A stretch of 19,728 nucleotides of DNA from Aeolococcus sp035552595 (GCA_035552595.1 DASZKZ010000018.1:1-19728); one strand, 5' to 3'; positions 7,070 through 17,393 are shown, numbered from the stretch's first letter. Notes: generated by a model not told the origin, from the sequence alone. Translations and numbers: made by a program.

Positions 7070-8515
7070 CTACGCCTCGGCCGCCTGCAGCCGGCGGCGG
7101 CGCAGCCCGCCCCGCGCGGCGTCCACGAAGCGCTCGGCGAGGCGCGGGTCCTGGCCGAAGTGGAGGTGCACGAAGGAGGCGAGCAGGGTCGGCGCGCTCC
7201 ATCCCTCCAGCCCCAGCGGCTCGCCCTCGACGTCGTGCACCGAGTACGCGTGGGCGCCGGCCTGCGCCCCGGAGAGCAGCCGCGCGAAGTGGAACTCGTG
7301 CCCGCGAAGCGCGGTGCCCGCGTCGCCGAGGATGCCGTCGCCGGCGAGGCGCAGGTCGCGATAGCCGGTGTGGCAGAACCCGGCCTCGAGGGCCACGTCG
7401 AGGGGCAGCAGCGACGCCATGGAGTGCACGTTGCCGTCGCTGGTGTGCAGCGTGCGGGCGCAGTAGAGCAGGCCGCCGCACTCCGCGTAGATGGGCACGC
7501 GGTGGGCGTGGGCGCGCCGCAGCGAATCGATGAACGAGTGATTTGCTGCCAGACGTGGCACGAACATCTCGGACACGCCGCCGCCCATGTAGATGGCGTC
7601 GATGTCGCGGGGCAGGACCCGGTCCTCGAGCGGTGAGAAGGTGATCACCTGCGCCCCCGCCGCCTCGAGGAGCTCGAGGTTCTCCGCGTAGTAGAAGCAG
7701 AAGGCCTCGTCGAAGGCGACCCCGACGCGCACTGGGGAGGGCTGGGCCACGGCACGGCGAGCGCCGTCCGACGACTGCACCGGCGTGCCCCGGCTCATCA
7801 GCCGCTCGATGAGGCCGACGTCGCAGTGGCGCTCGACGGCGGTGGCCAGCTCGGCGAGCGCGGGATCGACGTGGGGGTTCTCGGTGAGCGGCAGCAGGCC
7901 GTTGCGCACCTCGGGGATCTGCACGTGCTCCATGCGGGGCAGCGCGCCCAGCACGGGAAGCGTCGCCCAGCTCCAGATGGCGTCCTCGACGACGCGGTGG
8001 CGGTAGTCGCTGGGACATTTGGTGAGGATCACGCCGATGAGGTCGAGGGAGGGGTCGAGCTGGCGCACCCCCAGCGCCACCGCCGCCGCCGTCTCCGCGC
8101 TGTCGCTGACGTCGACCACCAGGATCACCGGAGAGCCGATCAGGGTGGCCAGCTCGGCGGTGCTGCCCGGGAACCTGGCGACACCGGGGGCACCGGCCTC
8201 GGCGGCGCCCCCGTGACCGTCGAAGATGCCCATGCTGCCCTCGACGATGGCGCAGTCGGCGTCGCGGACGCCGTGCGCGAAGGAGTTCACCACCCCCTGG
8301 TGGCCGAGCATCCAGGAGTCGAGGTTGCGACAGGGGCGGCGGCTGGCGTGGGCCAGGTACGCGCAGTCGACGAAGTCGGGCCCCGCCTTGAAGGTCTGGA
8401 CGGTGCGGCCGCGGCGGCGCAGCGCTCCCACCAGGCCGAGCGCGACAGTGGTCTTGCCCGCGCCCGAGCCCACCCCCGCCACCACCATCCGGGGGATCGA
8501 TGTCCTCTCGGGCAC
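7070..8515 (-). CDS. cobB: Cobyrinate a,c-diamide synthase (CobB/CbiA)
   Basis: The 481-aa enzyme amidates the a and c side chains of cobyrinic acid (or its hydrogenobyrinic form) with glutamine and ATP. The N-terminal dethiobiotin-synthetase-like ATPase domain has a Walker A GVGSGAGKTT (K21) and the family motif FKAGPDFVDCAYL (42-54). The C-terminal class-I glutaminase domain has the nucleophile Cys346 in YAECGGLLY, a GGG at 311-313, RGHEFHF (404-410), and the closing ASFVHLHFG with catalytic His near 450-452. All key residues are present and the length is normal. GTG 8515 is preceded by GGGAG at a good ribosome-binding distance. A clear promoter lies at 8613-8641. No other corrin gene is in the window, so whether the pathway is aerobic (CobB) or anaerobic (CbiA) cannot be decided. 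Confidence 0.93.
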   Translation of the reverse strand: MPERTSIPRMVVAGVGSGAGKTTVALGLVGALRRRGRTVQTFKAGPDFVDCAYLAHASRRPCRNLDSWMLGHQGVVNSFAHGVRDADCAIVEGSMGIFDGHGGAAEAGAPGVARFPGSTAELATLIGSPVILVVDVSDSAETAAAVALGVRQLDPSLDLIGVILTKCPSDYRHRVVEDAIWSWATLPVLGALPRMEHVQIPEVRNGLLPLTENPHVDPALAELATAVERHCDVGLIERLMSRGTPVQSSDGARRAVAQPSPVRVGVAFDEAFCFYYAENLELLEAAGAQVITFSPLEDRVLPRDIDAIYMGGGVSEMFVPRLAANHSFIDSLRRAHAHRVPIYAECGGLLYCARTLHTSDGNVHSMASLLPLDVALEAGFCHTGYRDLRLAGDGILGDAGTALRGHEFHFARLLSGAQAGAHAYSVHDVEGEPLGLEGWSAPTLLASFVHLHFGQDPRLAERFVDAARGGLRRRRLQAAEA

Positions 8516-8612
8516 TGCTGGATCTCCCTGCGCAACCCGGCCAGGGTGGGCGCGGCGGGGACGTGGGGTGGAAGAGCGCCCCGGCGTTGCCGCCGGTGGT
8601 CGTTGGGAGCCG

Positions 8613-8641
8613 ACGCTAGCACCTGCTCGGACGGGTGTAAA
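8613..8641 (-). promoter_or_regulatory. Housekeeping-type promoter for cobB
   Basis: On the minus strand TTTACA (8641-8636) is separated by exactly 17 bp from TAGCGT (8618-8613), which carries an extended TGC in front. This is the best -35/-10 pair seen in the window. It predicts a leader of about 90 nt before GTG 8515. That leader contains a small CCGGCG-GCAA-CGCCGG hairpin (8581-8596) with a GNRA loop, and otherwise nothing recognisable. The 144-bp gap between genes is otherwise empty. Confidence 0.65.
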
Positions 8642-8659
8642 GGCGCCGGGGGGAGGCGA

Positions 8660-10099
8660 TCAGCAGTGCAGCGTCTGCGGCGATGCGGGCGTGGTGCCGT
8701 CGAAGATCACCACCGCGCCGGTGGCGCCCAGGGACGCGGCGCCCACCGCGGTCACGCTGCCGTCGCCGCTCATGGCCACGGCATATCCGTACATGTCAGC
8801 GCTCGACGGGCGGGGGCTGCTGAGGTGGCGCTGCATCGACCAGGGTCCGCCGCCGGACGCGAACCCGTACGCGGTTCCCTGGTTGTACAGCGCCCCGTAC
8901 TCGCCGACCACCGCCCGGGTCCCGGTGGCGTTGATCGCCAGCGCGTCGCCGTAGCCTCCGCCGGCGGCACCGGGGTTGGCCAGGGTGCCCTGCGCCGACC
9001 ATGTGCCGCCCGCCTGCCGGTAGCCGAACACCGTGCCGGAGGGCGAGTAGTAGCCCTCGTCGGCCACCAGCACCGTGCTCCCGTCGGCGCTGATGGCCAC
9101 CCTGGCGCCGAGGCGGGTGGAACCCGTCGCCGTCAGGGTCGCTGCCTGCGTCCACTTGCCGCCGCTGAGGTCGAAGACGCCGGCCGATGAGGGTCCGGCG
9201 TAGCCCAGCACCAGCCTGGTGCCACCAGCGGCCAGCGCCACCGGGTCGCCGAAGCCGTCGTTGCTCTGCGGCTGTGCGGCGCTGAGGGTGGCGGTCAGCG
9301 ACCAGCCGACGCTCTTGGTGAAGATGTACGCCGTTCCCGGCGCCGAGTACCCGGGGCGGGAGACGGCGGCGGTGAGGCCGTCGGCGCTCAGCGACACGGA
9401 GTCTCCGAAGCTGTCGCTGGCGGTGCGGCCGTCGTTGGCGGTGAGCTCCGCCGTCTGTCCCCAGCCGTCCGCGGCGTGGTTGAACACGTAGGCGGCGCCG
9501 TTCCCGGCCAGCGAGGCTCCGATGAGCACGGTGTTGCCGTCAGAGCTGACCGCAACCGCGTTGCCGAAGGCCCCCGAGGGCGCGTCGCCGACGGTCAGGC
9601 GGGCCGCCTGCGTCCACCCGCTCGCACCGCGTCGGAGCACGTAGGCCGCGCCATTGCGGTTGCCGGCGTTGACGGCGCCGACCACCAGCTCCGAGCCGTC
9701 CGGGGTCATGGCCACAGCGGCGCCGAAGCGCTCCTGGGCCCCGGCGCCACAGGGGATCAGCACAGCGCTCTCCCCGGTCAGCGCGTACAGGGATGGCGGC
9801 GGCACCGCCTTGGCCGGTGCGGGCCGGGGCGTGGCCGCGTGGCTGGGGGCGCCCGGCGCGGCGGTGGCGGCTGGAGGCGGCGTGGCCGTCGGGGAGGGCG
9901 TCGCCGTGGTGGTGATGGCGGCGGCGCCCCCGGCGTCCTGGGCGGCGCTCGGGCTGGGGGTGGTGGCGGCGATGGGGCGCGAGGGCGCGTGGTTGACCAG
10001 GGTCACCACCACGACCGCAGCCACGACGGGCACCGAGGCGATCGGCAGCCAGCGGCGGACGACATGGCGCAGGGTCGGCGCCGAGATCCCCCCGAACAC
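8660..10099 (-). CDS. Membrane-anchored seven-bladed FG-GAP-like beta-propeller protein
   Basis: The 479-aa protein has a cytoplasmic Arg-containing start, one membrane segment (about 17-35, WLPIASVPVVAAVVVVTLV), a Pro/Ala/Thr-rich linker (~39-103) and an extracytoplasmic repeat domain. Seven repeats of about 53 residues start near F125, F178, F231, F283, L330, Y383 and Y437. Each has the pattern [FLY]G-x-x-[VL]-[AS]-[ILMV]-x-x-x-G followed by a strand ending in a small-residue turn, as in FG-GAP/integrin-like propellers. The only two cysteines are C117, just before blade 1, and C479, the last residue, so a disulfide could clamp the ring shut. GTG 10099 has AGGGAGG about six bases upstream, and TACAGT at 10158-10153 could be a -10. 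Probable role: surface binding or adhesion; the ligand is unknown and no enzyme motif is seen. Confidence 0.75.
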   Translation of the reverse strand: MFGGISAPTLRHVVRRWLPIASVPVVAAVVVVTLVNHAPSRPIAATTPSPSAAQDAGGAAAITTTATPSPTATPPPAATAAPGAPSHAATPRPAPAKAVPPPSLYALTGESAVLIPCGAGAQERFGAAVAMTPDGSELVVGAVNAGNRNGAAYVLRRGASGWTQAARLTVGDAPSGAFGNAVAVSSDGNTVLIGASLAGNGAAYVFNHAADGWGQTAELTANDGRTASDSFGDSVSLSADGLTAAVSRPGYSAPGTAYIFTKSVGWSLTATLSAAQPQSNDGFGDPVALAAGGTRLVLGYAGPSSAGVFDLSGGKWTQAATLTATGSTRLGARVAISADGSTVLVADEGYYSPSGTVFGYRQAGGTWSAQGTLANPGAAGGGYGDALAINATGTRAVVGEYGALYNQGTAYGFASGGGPWSMQRHLSSPRPSSADMYGYAVAMSGDGSVTAVGAASLGATGAVVIFDGTTPASPQTLHC

Positions 10100-10189
10100 C
10101 GCCAGCCTCCCTGCGCTGGGGGCGTGTCATCGCCGCTGGCCAACGCGCACGAACTGTACGACAGGTTGGAGTTTTTGGCTGGTTCTGAG

Positions 10190-11968
10190 TCAGGGGGCGG
10201 CGGCGGTCGAGGGCGCGGCGGCGGCGCCCGAGGGGACGGACGGCGCCCGGCTCGCCGGTGTCCCGGACACCTCCACGATGGCGGCCGGCTGCGCCGGCCG
10301 GATGTCGCGCAGCCGGGCGCGAACGCGGACCTGGCCCTGCCACTCATCGCGCTCCAGGGCCACGCAGACGTCGACGCGGCGGCCCCGGGGCAGATGGTCG
10401 ACCAGGTTGGGCTTGAAGAAGGCGATGGCCTCGACGATGCCGGCAGCGTCGGCGAGGGCGACGCGGAGGTGTTGCGACGCCGCCCCGAAGGTGGTGGTCG
10501 ACAGCACCGCGCAGTCGCGCAGGGCCAGCACCGGGGCGGCGTTGCCCTGCCCGCACGGCTCCAGGAGGTCGAGGACGTCGCAGGTGGCGGGGACGCAGTC
10601 GGCGGCGGTGATCTCGCCGTCGACGGCGACGATCCGCTGGGGGGTGGCTCCGCCGAGCTGAGCCGCCACGGCCGCGCTCACCGCGGCGGCGAAGTCGGCG
10701 AATCGGGCCGCCTCCAGGCTGAATCCGGCGGCGACGCGGTGGCCGCCGTAGCGGAGCAGGGTGGACGCGGCGGCGTCGAGGGCCTCGACGATGTGCACCC
10801 CGGGGGTCGACCGGCCCGACCCCTTGGCCTCGGCGGGATCGAGGCAGACGATGAAGCTGGGCCGCGCGTAACGCTCGCAGAGGCGCCCGGCGACGAGCCC
10901 GACGATGCCCATCGGCCAGGCGGGGCTGCCCAGCACGATCGCGGGGGCGTCGTCGGGGAGGGCGCCGACCATCTCCTCCGCCTCGGCGAGCGCGATGGCG
11001 ACGGCGGCCTGGCGGTCGCGGTTCTGGGAGTCGAGCCGGGCGGCCAGCGCGAACGCCTCGTCCTCCTCCTCGCAGAGGCAGAGGTCGAGGGCCAGCCGCG
11101 CATCCTCCATCCGGCCGGCGGCGTTGATCCGGGGGCCGATGCCGAAGCCGACGTCGCTGGCGCGGAGGTCGGCCTGCAGCCCCGCCGCCGCGCAGAGCGC
11201 GCGAATCCCGGGGTGGTCGCGCAGGCGGGGCAGGCCGCGCTGCACGATGAGGCGGTTCTCGCCGCGCAGCGGCATCATGTCGGCGACGGTGCCGAGGGCC
11301 GCGAGGGCGAGCCCGTCGTCGGCGCTGCCGGCGGGGACGAGGCCGGCCGCCTCCAGGGCGGCGAGCAGCTTCCAGGCCACGCCGGCGCCCGCCAGCCCGT
11401 CGAACGCGTACTCGCAGCCCGGCTGCTTGGGGTTGATGAGCGCGTCGGCAGGGGCCAGCGCGGGCGGCGTTCCGTCGGGTGCCAGGGGGAGATGGTGGTC
11501 GGTGACCACCAGGCGCATGCCGGCAGGTCGCGCCGCCGCCACCTCGACGCTGCTGGTGCCGCAGTCGACGGTGATGACGCAGCCCACCCCCTGTGCGTGC
11601 AGCTCCGCGAGCGCGGCGCCGTGGAGCCCGTAGCCCTCGCTCATGCGGTTGGGGATGTAGGGCACGGTGTCGACGCCGGCGCTGCGCAGCGCCCGGCTCA
11701 GCAGCGCGCAGGCGGTGACCCCGTCGGCGTCGTAGTCGCCGTACACGGCGATGCGCCGGCGCTGCGCGATGGCGGCGCGGAGAACGTCGACGGCGGCGTC
11801 CATGCCGCGCAGCCCGCTGGGATCGTGGAAGGCGGCGGCGGAATCGAGGAAGGCCGTGGCGCTGCCGGCATCGTGGCCGCGGGCGGCGAGGATCCTGCCC
11901 AGCAACGCCGGATGGCCGGTGAGCGGCGCGGCATCGGAGACCTGCCAGCGGCGCGGGGCGGGCTTCAT
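10190..11968 (-). CDS. recJ: Single-stranded-DNA-specific exonuclease RecJ
   Basis: The 592-aa protein is a RecJ 5'-3' single-strand exonuclease used in recombination and mismatch/base repair. The DHH phosphoesterase motifs are all visible: GDYDADG (77-83), the D136 region in ITVDCGTSS, TDHH (156-159), and TVADMMPL (227-234). The linker motif GPRINAAGRM (278-287) and the DHHA1 motif YGGHRVAAGF (407-416) follow, then an OB-fold-like C-terminal part with ATCDVLDLLEPCGQGN. It ends in a low-complexity Ala/Pro/Ser tail. ATG 11968 is preceded by GAGGA at seven bases, better than the longer frame that starts in the hairpin region upstream. It is separated from the small membrane protein by a 109-bp gap holding a strong hairpin. 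Slightly long but normal for high-GC RecJ. Confidence 0.92.
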   Translation of the reverse strand: MKPAPRRWQVSDAAPLTGHPALLGRILAARGHDAGSATAFLDSAAAFHDPSGLRGMDAAVDVLRAAIAQRRRIAVYGDYDADGVTACALLSRALRSAGVDTVPYIPNRMSEGYGLHGAALAELHAQGVGCVITVDCGTSSVEVAAARPAGMRLVVTDHHLPLAPDGTPPALAPADALINPKQPGCEYAFDGLAGAGVAWKLLAALEAAGLVPAGSADDGLALAALGTVADMMPLRGENRLIVQRGLPRLRDHPGIRALCAAAGLQADLRASDVGFGIGPRINAAGRMEDARLALDLCLCEEEDEAFALAARLDSQNRDRQAAVAIALAEAEEMVGALPDDAPAIVLGSPAWPMGIVGLVAGRLCERYARPSFIVCLDPAEAKGSGRSTPGVHIVEALDAAASTLLRYGGHRVAAGFSLEAARFADFAAAVSAAVAAQLGGATPQRIVAVDGEITAADCVPATCDVLDLLEPCGQGNAAPVLALRDCAVLSTTTFGAASQHLRVALADAAGIVEAIAFFKPNLVDHLPRGRRVDVCVALERDEWQGQVRVRARLRDIRPAQPAAIVEVSGTPASRAPSVPSGAAAAPSTAAAP

Positions 11969-12013
11969 CGGCGTTCCTCGGGAAGGGCGGGAGGGATGGG
12001 ACTGAGGTTGACC

Positions 12014-12046
12014 GTGGCCGGCGACAGCTCCCTGTCGCCGGGCCAC
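12014..12046. terminator. Strong hairpin between the membrane protein gene and recJ
   Basis: The arms GTGGCC-GGCGACAG (12014-12027) and CTGTCGCC-g-GGCCAC (12032-12046) pair over 14 bp with a single bulged G and a CTCC loop. It begins 32 bp after the stop of the minus-strand membrane protein gene and ends 46 bp before recJ. There is no T-tract. It could terminate the upstream transcript, or form a 5' structure on the recJ message if the TAGGCT at 12052-12047 is a -10. Confidence 0.55.
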
Positions 12047-12077
12047 AGCCTAGCCCCTCCCGGGCGGGGTCCGCCCT

Positions 12078-12530
12078 CTACGACACGCCGGACGGCGCCG
12101 CCGAGGCGACGGCGGTGACGTTGCGGCCGCGGAAACTCATCACAGAACCGATCAGAGCGAGGAGCGCGCCGGCGGCGAGCACGTAGGCGCCGGCGCCGAT
12201 GGTGACGTTGACGAGCGGGCTGCTCGCCGCCGCCGGGTTGGCCGCCGCGGCCAGCACCAGGGCAGCCCAGAAGCAGGCCAGCAGGGCGGAGATGAGCGCG
12301 ATGAGGTGCCCCCAGCGCCAGCCGGACGCGACGGCGACGGCGCAGGCGATGAGGAGCAGGGCGAGGACCGCGGTGGTGGCGATGTCGTAGCCGGCGTAGT
12401 CGAGGCCGCGCAGCGAGGCGCTGACGCTGCCGTCGGCGGTCGCCACCGTCGACCACGGCAGGGGGATGCCGACGCCGAGGAGCACGCCTCCGATGAGGAG
12501 CAGCAACGAGGCCACCGGCGGACGCTTCAT
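12078..12530 (-). CDS. Small four-helix membrane protein
   Basis: The 150-aa protein has four predicted membrane helices: about 5-25 (VASLLLLIGGVLLGVGIPL), 47-66 (DIATTAVLALLLIACAVAVA), 72-95 (LIALISALLACFWAALVLAA) and 108-132 (VTIGAGAYVLAAGALLALIG). An extracytoplasmic loop after helix 1 starts PWSTVATADGSVSASLRGL. The layout resembles small uncharacterised membrane proteins common in actinobacterial-type genomes; no enzymatic motif is visible. Two starts are plausible. ATG 12530 has GGGGAGG about 12 bases upstream. A TTG at 12566 lies exactly seven bases after a TACGTT hexamer and would add 12 residues. The ATG is preferred because the protein then starts directly before helix 1 with basic residues. 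Function unknown. Confidence 0.65.
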   Translation of the reverse strand: MKRPPVASLLLLIGGVLLGVGIPLPWSTVATADGSVSASLRGLDYAGYDIATTAVLALLLIACAVAVASGWRWGHLIALISALLACFWAALVLAAAANPAAASSPLVNVTIGAGAYVLAAGALLALIGSVMSFRGRNVTAVASAAPSGVS

Positions 12531-12573
12531 GTGCAGCTGATTGTCCTCCCCTGGGGCAGCGGGCAACGGGGCA

Positions 12574-12579
12574 AACGTA
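12574..12579 (-). promoter_or_regulatory. Putative -10 element (TACGTT) for the membrane protein gene
   Basis: TACGTT on the minus strand lies seven bases before an in-frame TTG (12566) and about 44 bases before ATG 12530. It could give a leaderless TTG-started message or a ~36-nt leader carrying GGGGAGG. No -35 is evident. Confidence 0.35.
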
Positions 12580-12618
12580 CCAGACCGGTTGGAGGCCTCT
12601 GCAGGGGACGGCGGCGGA

Positions 12619-15363
<2,745 letters not shown>

Positions 15364-15471
15364 GCCGGCACGCTGAGTGAGAGGGTGTTGGCCATGCGCT
15401 CGATCATCCCACCCGGGGCAGCGTGGACGGCGTCAGCCCGAGTCTCAGCGGATCGCGAGGTGGATGCCGAG

Positions 15472-15492
15472 CCGGCGCGCGAGGCGCGCCGG
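15472..15492. repeat. Hairpin 1 of a three-hairpin cluster
   Basis: Perfect inverted repeat CCGGCGCGC-GAG-GCGCGCCGG: a 9-bp stem with a 3-nt loop. It lies in the 234-bp gap between ccdA (ends 15598) and acnA (starts 15363), nearest to acnA. Confidence 0.6.
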
Positions 15493-15505
15493 AGAGTGGG
15501 GTGAG

Positions 15506-15531
15506 CAGGGTCGAATTTGATTTCGACCCTG
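15506..15531. terminator. Hairpin 2 of the cluster, possible terminator
   Basis: Perfect inverted repeat CAGGGTCGAA-TTTGAT-TTCGACCCTG: a 10-bp stem with a 6-nt AT-rich loop in otherwise GC-rich DNA. ATTTGA in and beside the loop (15515-15520) is the exact reverse complement of TCAAAT at 15560-15565, beyond hairpin 3, so a pseudoknot is possible. No T-tract follows on either strand. Confidence 0.6.
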
Positions 15532-15533
15532 TG

Positions 15534-15558
15534 AGGGGCGAGAACCTGTCTCGCCCCT
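15534..15558. terminator. Hairpin 3 of the cluster, possible ccdA terminator
   Basis: Perfect inverted repeat AGGGGCGAGA-ACCTG-TCTCGCCCCT: a 10-bp stem with a 5-nt loop, two bases from hairpin 2. It is about 40 bp past the ccdA stop on the minus strand, so a terminator role for the thioredoxin-ccdA operon is the simplest reading. Confidence 0.6.
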
Positions 15559-15597
15559 GTCAAATGACGAGCTGAGAGATCGGCGCCAGCCGAGATT

Positions 15598-16329
15598 TCA
15601 GCTCGGCGTCGAGATCTGTGCGAGGTATGAGGTGAGGTGTGTGTACCAGCCGCTCAGGAGCAGCACTCCGAGGGCCACGGTCAGCGCTCCCCCGATCCGG
15701 GTCATGGGGCCGGCCAGCCGGGCCACCCGTCTGGGCAGCGACGGCAGCGACGCCCAGAGCAGGGCGATGAGCACGAAGGGGAGCCCCAGGCCGATGGAGT
15801 ACGCGGCCAGGAGCAGCGCCCCGGCGGCGAGGTGGGCGCTGCTGGCGGCGAGCACGAAGGCGACGCTGAGATACGGGCCCACGCACGGGGTCCAGCCGAT
15901 CCCGAAGACCACGCCCACCAGGTACGCGCCGGCCACGCCGCGACCCCGCAGCCGCTCGGGCACGCCCATGCCACGGATCCGCTCCAGAACCTGGAGGCGG
16001 AGCACGCCGGCGATGAGCAGCCCGAAGACCACGAGGAGGATGCCGCCCGCGATCTCCACCCCCCGCTCCACCTGGCGCACGGAGTGACCGACGCCCGCCG
16101 CCCCGATGCCGAGCAGGATGAAGACGGTGCTGAAGCCGGCGACGTAGAGGATCGCCCCGGCCACCAGGCGGCCACGGGCGTCGCGACGTCGTCGCGTGTC
16201 GGCGAGGTCGACGGCCGCGGCCCCGCTCACCGCCGACAGGTACGCGGGCAGGAGCGGCACCGAGCACGGCGCCAGGAAGGAGGCGAGCCCGGCCACGAAG
16301 GTGGCCACCACCGAGGCGATGCTGATCAC
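15598..16329 (-). CDS. ccdA: CcdA/DsbD-type transmembrane thiol-disulfide transporter
   Basis: The 243-aa membrane protein carries reducing equivalents from cytoplasmic thioredoxin across the membrane to extracytoplasmic thiol proteins. It has about six hydrophobic segments. The two redox cysteines are in the family positions: C22 in FLAPCSVPLLPAYLS (helix 1) and C149 in GIGWTPCVGPYLS (helix 4). An Arg-rich loop (TRRRRDARGR, ~44-53) follows helix 1 on the likely cytoplasmic side. GTG 16329 starts two bases after the thioredoxin gene's TGA (16333-16331), so the two are co-translated and almost certainly partners. Length is normal for CcdA. Probable targets are the adjoining thioredoxin-domain protein and, more generally, cytochrome c maturation or disulfide repair; no cytochrome gene is nearby. 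Confidence 0.88.
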   Translation of the reverse strand: MISIASVVATFVAGLASFLAPCSVPLLPAYLSAVSGAAAVDLADTRRRRDARGRLVAGAILYVAGFSTVFILLGIGAAGVGHSVRQVERGVEIAGGILLVVFGLLIAGVLRLQVLERIRGMGVPERLRGRGVAGAYLVGVVFGIGWTPCVGPYLSVAFVLAASSAHLAAGALLLAAYSIGLGLPFVLIALLWASLPSLPRRVARLAGPMTRIGGALTVALGVLLLSGWYTHLTSYLAQISTPS

Positions 16330-16330
16330 G

Positions 16331-17386
16331 TCAGCCGAAGGTGAAGGTGTAGAGGCGGAAGCCGGCGGGGACCGCCAGGTCGACGAGGCGGCGGTCGCCG
16401 CCCTCGCCGGTGAGCAGGTGGTAGAGCTGCTGGCTGGTGACATCGAGGCCCGACGGACCCAGGTCCGGGCCCCGCTGCGTCGCGCCGACGGGGGAACCGT
16501 CGACCGTGACCGTGACATGGAGCGAGCCCGAGTTGGGTCCCGCCACCACGTAGACGTCGCGCGCCGAGAAATTGAGCAGGACATGGCCGGCCGTTCGCGA
16601 CACCACATATTGCCCCTCGTCCGCCCAGGTCCCACCGAGCACGACTCGGTCGGCGTCGGTGGTGGTCTCCGGGTTGCCGTAGTTGACCGCCTCTCCCATG
16701 GAGCCGTAGCTCTCCCCATTCCCGAGCGCACCGCGGCCGCCGTCGCTGCCCGCGTACAGCTCGGGCGTCTCCGTGCTGAGGTCGGGGGTGGCCGCCACAG
16801 GCGTCGGGGACGCATTGATGCCGAGCAGGGACGCGATCGCCGACTCGGTGACGTCGTAGTCGCCCTCGCCGTCGTGGATGTAGGCGACCCGGCCCGACTG
16901 GTCGAGGAGGTACTCGGCCGGCCAGTACTGGTTGCCATACGCGTTCCAGGTGTTCATCTCCGAGTCGAGGGCGACCGGCCAGCCGACCCCGTCACGGCGC
17001 ACCGCGGCAGCCACGTTGGCCGGCACCTTCTCGAAGTCGAACTCCGGGGAGTGGACGCCCACGATGACCAGACCGCGGTTGCTGTAGGTCCGCTCGAGGT
17101 GCTCGAGGTGGGGGAAGGTGCGCACGCAGTTGACGCAGGAGAACGTCCAGAAGTCGACGAGCACCACCCTGCCGTGGAGGCCGCTGACGGTGAGCGGCGC
17201 GCTGTTGAGCCAGCCGTCGAGGCCGGTGAACGGGGGCGCCGCCTGGCGCTGGTCGACGGGGATGAGCGCGGCGCTGCCCGTGCCGGTGGCGGCGCTGGGC
17301 GGGGTGGTGCGCAGCAGCACGGTGAGCAGCACCGCGATCGCCGCCACGCCGGCCAGCGCGGTCAGAGCCCAGCGGTAGCGCGACAT
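16331..17386 (-). CDS. Membrane-anchored thioredoxin/TlpA protein with a DipZ-type C-terminal domain
   Basis: The 351-aa protein has an N-terminal anchor (about 7-25, LTALAGVAAIAVLLTVLL), a thioredoxin-like AhpC/TSA domain (~50-195) and a C-terminal beta-rich domain (~255-351). The active site is C84-V-N-C87 in DFWTFSCVNCVRTFPHL. This is the FW-T-[FY]-S-C-x-N-C pattern of DipZ-type thioredoxins rather than WCPPC, followed by VGVHSPEFDFEK. The C-terminal part (LGGTWADEGQYV, LNFSARDVYVV) matches the carbohydrate-binding-like domain that closes mycobacterial DipZ. DipZ fuses CcdA in front of these two domains; here CcdA is a separate gene immediately downstream. ATG 17386 is seven bases after a TACTGT hexamer; an in-frame GTG nine bases earlier is possible. 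It probably receives electrons from CcdA and reduces exported protein disulfides. Confidence 0.87.
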   Translation of the reverse strand: MSRYRWALTALAGVAAIAVLLTVLLRTTPPSAATGTGSAALIPVDQRQAAPPFTGLDGWLNSAPLTVSGLHGRVVLVDFWTFSCVNCVRTFPHLEHLERTYSNRGLVIVGVHSPEFDFEKVPANVAAAVRRDGVGWPVALDSEMNTWNAYGNQYWPAEYLLDQSGRVAYIHDGEGDYDVTESAIASLLGINASPTPVAATPDLSTETPELYAGSDGGRGALGNGESYGSMGEAVNYGNPETTTDADRVVLGGTWADEGQYVVSRTAGHVLLNFSARDVYVVAGPNSGSLHVTVTVDGSPVGATQRGPDLGPSGLDVTSQQLYHLLTGEGGDRRLVDLAVPAGFRLYTFTFG

Positions 17387-17393
17387 GGCGCTC

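Noticed and set aside
5684..7636. A 650-codon plus-strand open frame opposite the AAA+ and cobB genes
   Set aside because: It crosses the boundary between two well-supported minus-strand genes and shows no domain.
8516..8660. Cobalamin riboswitch upstream of cobB
   Set aside because: The leader is only ~90 nt and I could not find the B12-box-like conserved core or the required multi-stem layout.
9476..12118. An 880-codon plus-strand open frame opposite recJ and the propeller gene
   Set aside because: It spans two genuine minus-strand genes and an intergenic hairpin, and has a Gly/Arg/His-rich composition typical of a shadow frame.
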